From an uncultured Collinsella sp. (lineage in GTDB: Bacteria > Actinomycetota > Coriobacteriia > Coriobacteriales > Coriobacteriaceae): DNA of 8,762 bases. Shown piece after piece: positions 7,259 to 8,762 of this stretch. Position numbers and translations under genes: made by a program. The notes beneath the pieces are model-generated. The model ran no database searches. It was not told where the DNA came from and worked only from the letters and a program-made list of their open reading frames with translations. How positions within the stretch are numbered: position 1 is the first letter of the stretch; each line of letters begins with the position of its first letter. The DNA is taken from positions 1 to 8,762 of the forward strand of contig URBP01000083.1 of NCBI GenBank assembly GCA_900546105.1, written 5' to 3'.

Positions 7259-8623
7259 ATGGCGATCACGCCCGCAGAAATCGCGGAAACCCGCGGCATG
7301 GTTGAGGAGCAGAACCTCGACATCAGGACCATCACCATGGGTGTTTCGCTCATGGGTTGCGGCGACGAGAACCTCGACCGCATGTGCACGAAGATCTACG
7401 ACCACGTGACGCACACGGCTGAGCATCTGGTCGAGACCGCCGAGAACCTCGAGCGCGAGTACGGTATCCCCATCGTCAACAAGCGCGTTTCCGTCACCCC
7501 GGTGGCGCAGATCGCCGCGTGCTGCAAGGATGAGGACCTCACCCCCATCGCGCATGCCCTCGACCGCGCGGCCGAGACGCTCGGCATCGACTACCTGGGC
7601 GGTTTCTCCGCGCTCGTCCAGAAGGGCATCGGCGACGCCGACCGCCGTGTCATCCAGTCCATCCCGCAGGCACTCGCCACAACCAGCCGCGTCTGCTCCA
7701 GCGTCAACGTCGCCAGCCTGCGCGCCGGTATCAACATGGACGCCGTGCTCATGGCCGCCCAGACCATCATCGATGCCGCCAAGCTCACGGCCGACCAGGA
7801 TTCCGTCGGCGCTTCCAAGTTTGTCTGCTTTGCCAACATGGTCGAGGACTCCCCGTTTATGGCGGGCGCCGTCCACGGCGGTGGCGAGGCCGACGCCGTC
7901 ATCAACGTAGGCGTCTCGGGCCCCGGCGTTATGGCCGCAGCCCTGGAGACGCTGCCCGATTCCGCATCGATGATGGAGGTCGCCGAAAAGATTAAGCAGA
8001 CCGCCTTTAAGATCACCCGTGCCGGCGAGCTCATGAGCCGCGAGGCCGCCCATCGCCTGGGTGTCGAGAAGGGCATTGTCGACCTGTCGCTGGCTCCCAC
8101 GCCTGCCATCGGCGACTCCGTCGCGCGCATCCTCGAGATCATCGGCGTGGGCACCTGCGGTGGCCCCGGTACGACCTGCGCGCTCGCCATGCTCAACGAT
8201 GCCGTCAAGAAGGGCGGCGTCATGGCCAGCTCCAGCGTGGGCGGTCTCTCGGGCGCCTTTATCCCCGTGTCCGAGGATGCCGGCATGATCGCCGCCGTCG
8301 AGGCCGGCGCGCTTTCGCTCGAGAAGCTCGAGGCCATGACCTGCGTGTGCTCCGTCGGCCTGGACATGATCGCCATCCCCGGCGACACCCCGGTCGAGAC
8401 CATCGCCGGCATCATCGCCGACGAGATGGCCATCGGCGTCATCAATAACAAGACCACGGCCGTCCGCGTGATTCCTGCCATCGGCAAGGGCGTGGGCGAC
8501 TGCGTCGAGTACGGTGGCCTGTTCGGCCGTGCACCCATCATGCCGGTGAACCCCAACGCCGGCACCGTGCTTGCCCACCGTGGCGGACGCTTCCCGGCAC
8601 CGCTGAACTCGCTGAAGAACTAG
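7259..8623 (+). CDS. PFL family protein (DUF711, UPF0210)
   Basis: This is a 454-residue protein of the DUF711/UPF0210 family, annotated as 'PFL family' because its fold resembles pyruvate formate-lyase. The biochemical function is unknown. Family features are NLDIRTITMGVSL near the start (19-31), a glycine-rich stretch HGGGEADAVINVGVSGPG (206-223), GTCGGPGTTCALAML (298-312), and a C-terminal NPNAGTVLAHRGGRFPAP (431-448). The length equals the family norm. No signal peptide or membrane segment is evident. The start at 7259 is set by AGGAG (7247-7251) seven bases upstream and by the family's usual N-terminus; in-frame ATG codons at 7202 and 7229 are less likely. In several Firmicutes, for example the Streptococcus pneumoniae SP0238-SP0239 pair, a small ACT-domain protein precedes this gene. 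No such gene lies between metH and this one. Its 108-bp gap from metH suggests its own promoter. Confidence 0.92.
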   Translation: MAITPAEIAETRGMVEEQNLDIRTITMGVSLMGCGDENLDRMCTKIYDHVTHTAEHLVETAENLEREYGIPIVNKRVSVTPVAQIAACCKDEDLTPIAHALDRAAETLGIDYLGGFSALVQKGIGDADRRVIQSIPQALATTSRVCSSVNVASLRAGINMDAVLMAAQTIIDAAKLTADQDSVGASKFVCFANMVEDSPFMAGAVHGGGEADAVINVGVSGPGVMAAALETLPDSASMMEVAEKIKQTAFKITRAGELMSREAAHRLGVEKGIVDLSLAPTPAIGDSVARILEIIGVGTCGGPGTTCALAMLNDAVKKGGVMASSSVGGLSGAFIPVSEDAGMIAAVEAGALSLEKLEAMTCVCSVGLDMIAIPGDTPVETIAGIIADEMAIGVINNKTTAVRVIPAIGKGVGDCVEYGGLFGRAPIMPVNPNAGTVLAHRGGRFPAPLNSLKN

Positions 8624-8652
8624 CTGAGGGGTTCGGGCGAGGAGCCCCGGGG

Positions 8653-8762
8653 AGGGCAAATATATAAGGTCGATCGCGAGTTCCGCACGAGCCGGAGAGC
8701 ACTTAATGTGCTCTCCGTGCGAGCCAGGACTGTCCGAGCAGGCGACCTTATATATTTGCCCT
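8653..8762. repeat. 110-bp inverted-repeat element with perfect 20-bp arms
   Basis: Arms 8653-8672 and 8743-8762 are perfect inverses over 20 bp and begin AGGGCAAATATATAAGG. Inside lies a second hairpin in which CGGAGAGCAC (8693-8702) and GTGCTCTCCG (8708-8717) pair perfectly around TTAAT. Partial pairing links them: AGT-CC (8679-8684) with GGACT (8727-8731), and alternatively GCAC (8685-8688) with GTGC (8717-8720). The whole would fold as one long stem with a strong apical hairpin. The right arm reaches the last base of the window, so the element may extend further. It starts 30 bases after the DUF711 stop. It could be a structured RNA, a palindromic mobile repeat, or a transcription end signal, though it has no T-run in the usual place. 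Confidence 0.6.

Noticed and set aside
6188..8659. 823-residue minus-strand open frame spanning metH and DUF711
   Set aside because: It crosses two unrelated, well-supported plus-strand genes and their gap, and is rich in Asp/Gly/His/Arg repeats typical of antisense GC-rich frames.

Overview
The window reads as chromosomal DNA from a high-GC anaerobic gut-type actinobacterium. The class Coriobacteriia, perhaps Collinsella, is my best guess. It rests on four things: a type III glutamine synthetase, a MetH lacking its reactivation domain with that domain encoded separately, a PFL/DUF711 protein, and strongly GC-rich codon third positions beside AT-richer gaps. No database search was possible, so the taxonomy is inference.

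Layout: 1-410 is non-coding. It holds a tRNA T-arm-like palindrome at the edge, a roughly 235-bp element with 39-bp inverted arms (60-294), and a strong intrinsic terminator for the first gene. glnN (type III glutamine synthetase) occupies 411-2498 on the minus strand. A divergent intergenic region of about 426 bp (2499-2924) holds an operator-like 21-bp dyad on the glnN side and an 88-bp imperfect palindrome on the metF side. A tight plus-strand methionine cluster follows: metF (2925-3797), a stand-alone methionine synthase reactivation-domain protein (3797-4585, sharing one base with metF), and metH (4595-7150). After a 108-bp gap containing a strong hairpin comes a PFL/DUF711 (UPF0210) gene (7259-8623). 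A long perfect-armed inverted repeat begins at 8653 and reaches the last base of the window.

The three methionine genes form a working unit. MetF makes 5-methyltetrahydrofolate. MetH uses it and cobalamin to methylate homocysteine. The small protein between them supplies the SAM-dependent reactivation function that E. coli-type MetH carries as its C-terminal domain. glnN assimilates ammonia and is transcribed away from the cluster. The role of the DUF711 protein is not known.

The coding content is metabolic and mostly conventional. The less ordinary signals are in the gaps: three different long inverted repeats (60-294, 2704-2791, 8653-8762), a compact hairpin (7176-7213) and an operator-like dyad (2584-2604). 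None encodes a convincing protein. They could be MITE-like repeats, structured RNAs or regulatory sites, and the sequence alone does not decide. I found no CRISPR array, complete tRNA, rRNA, transposase or defence system.
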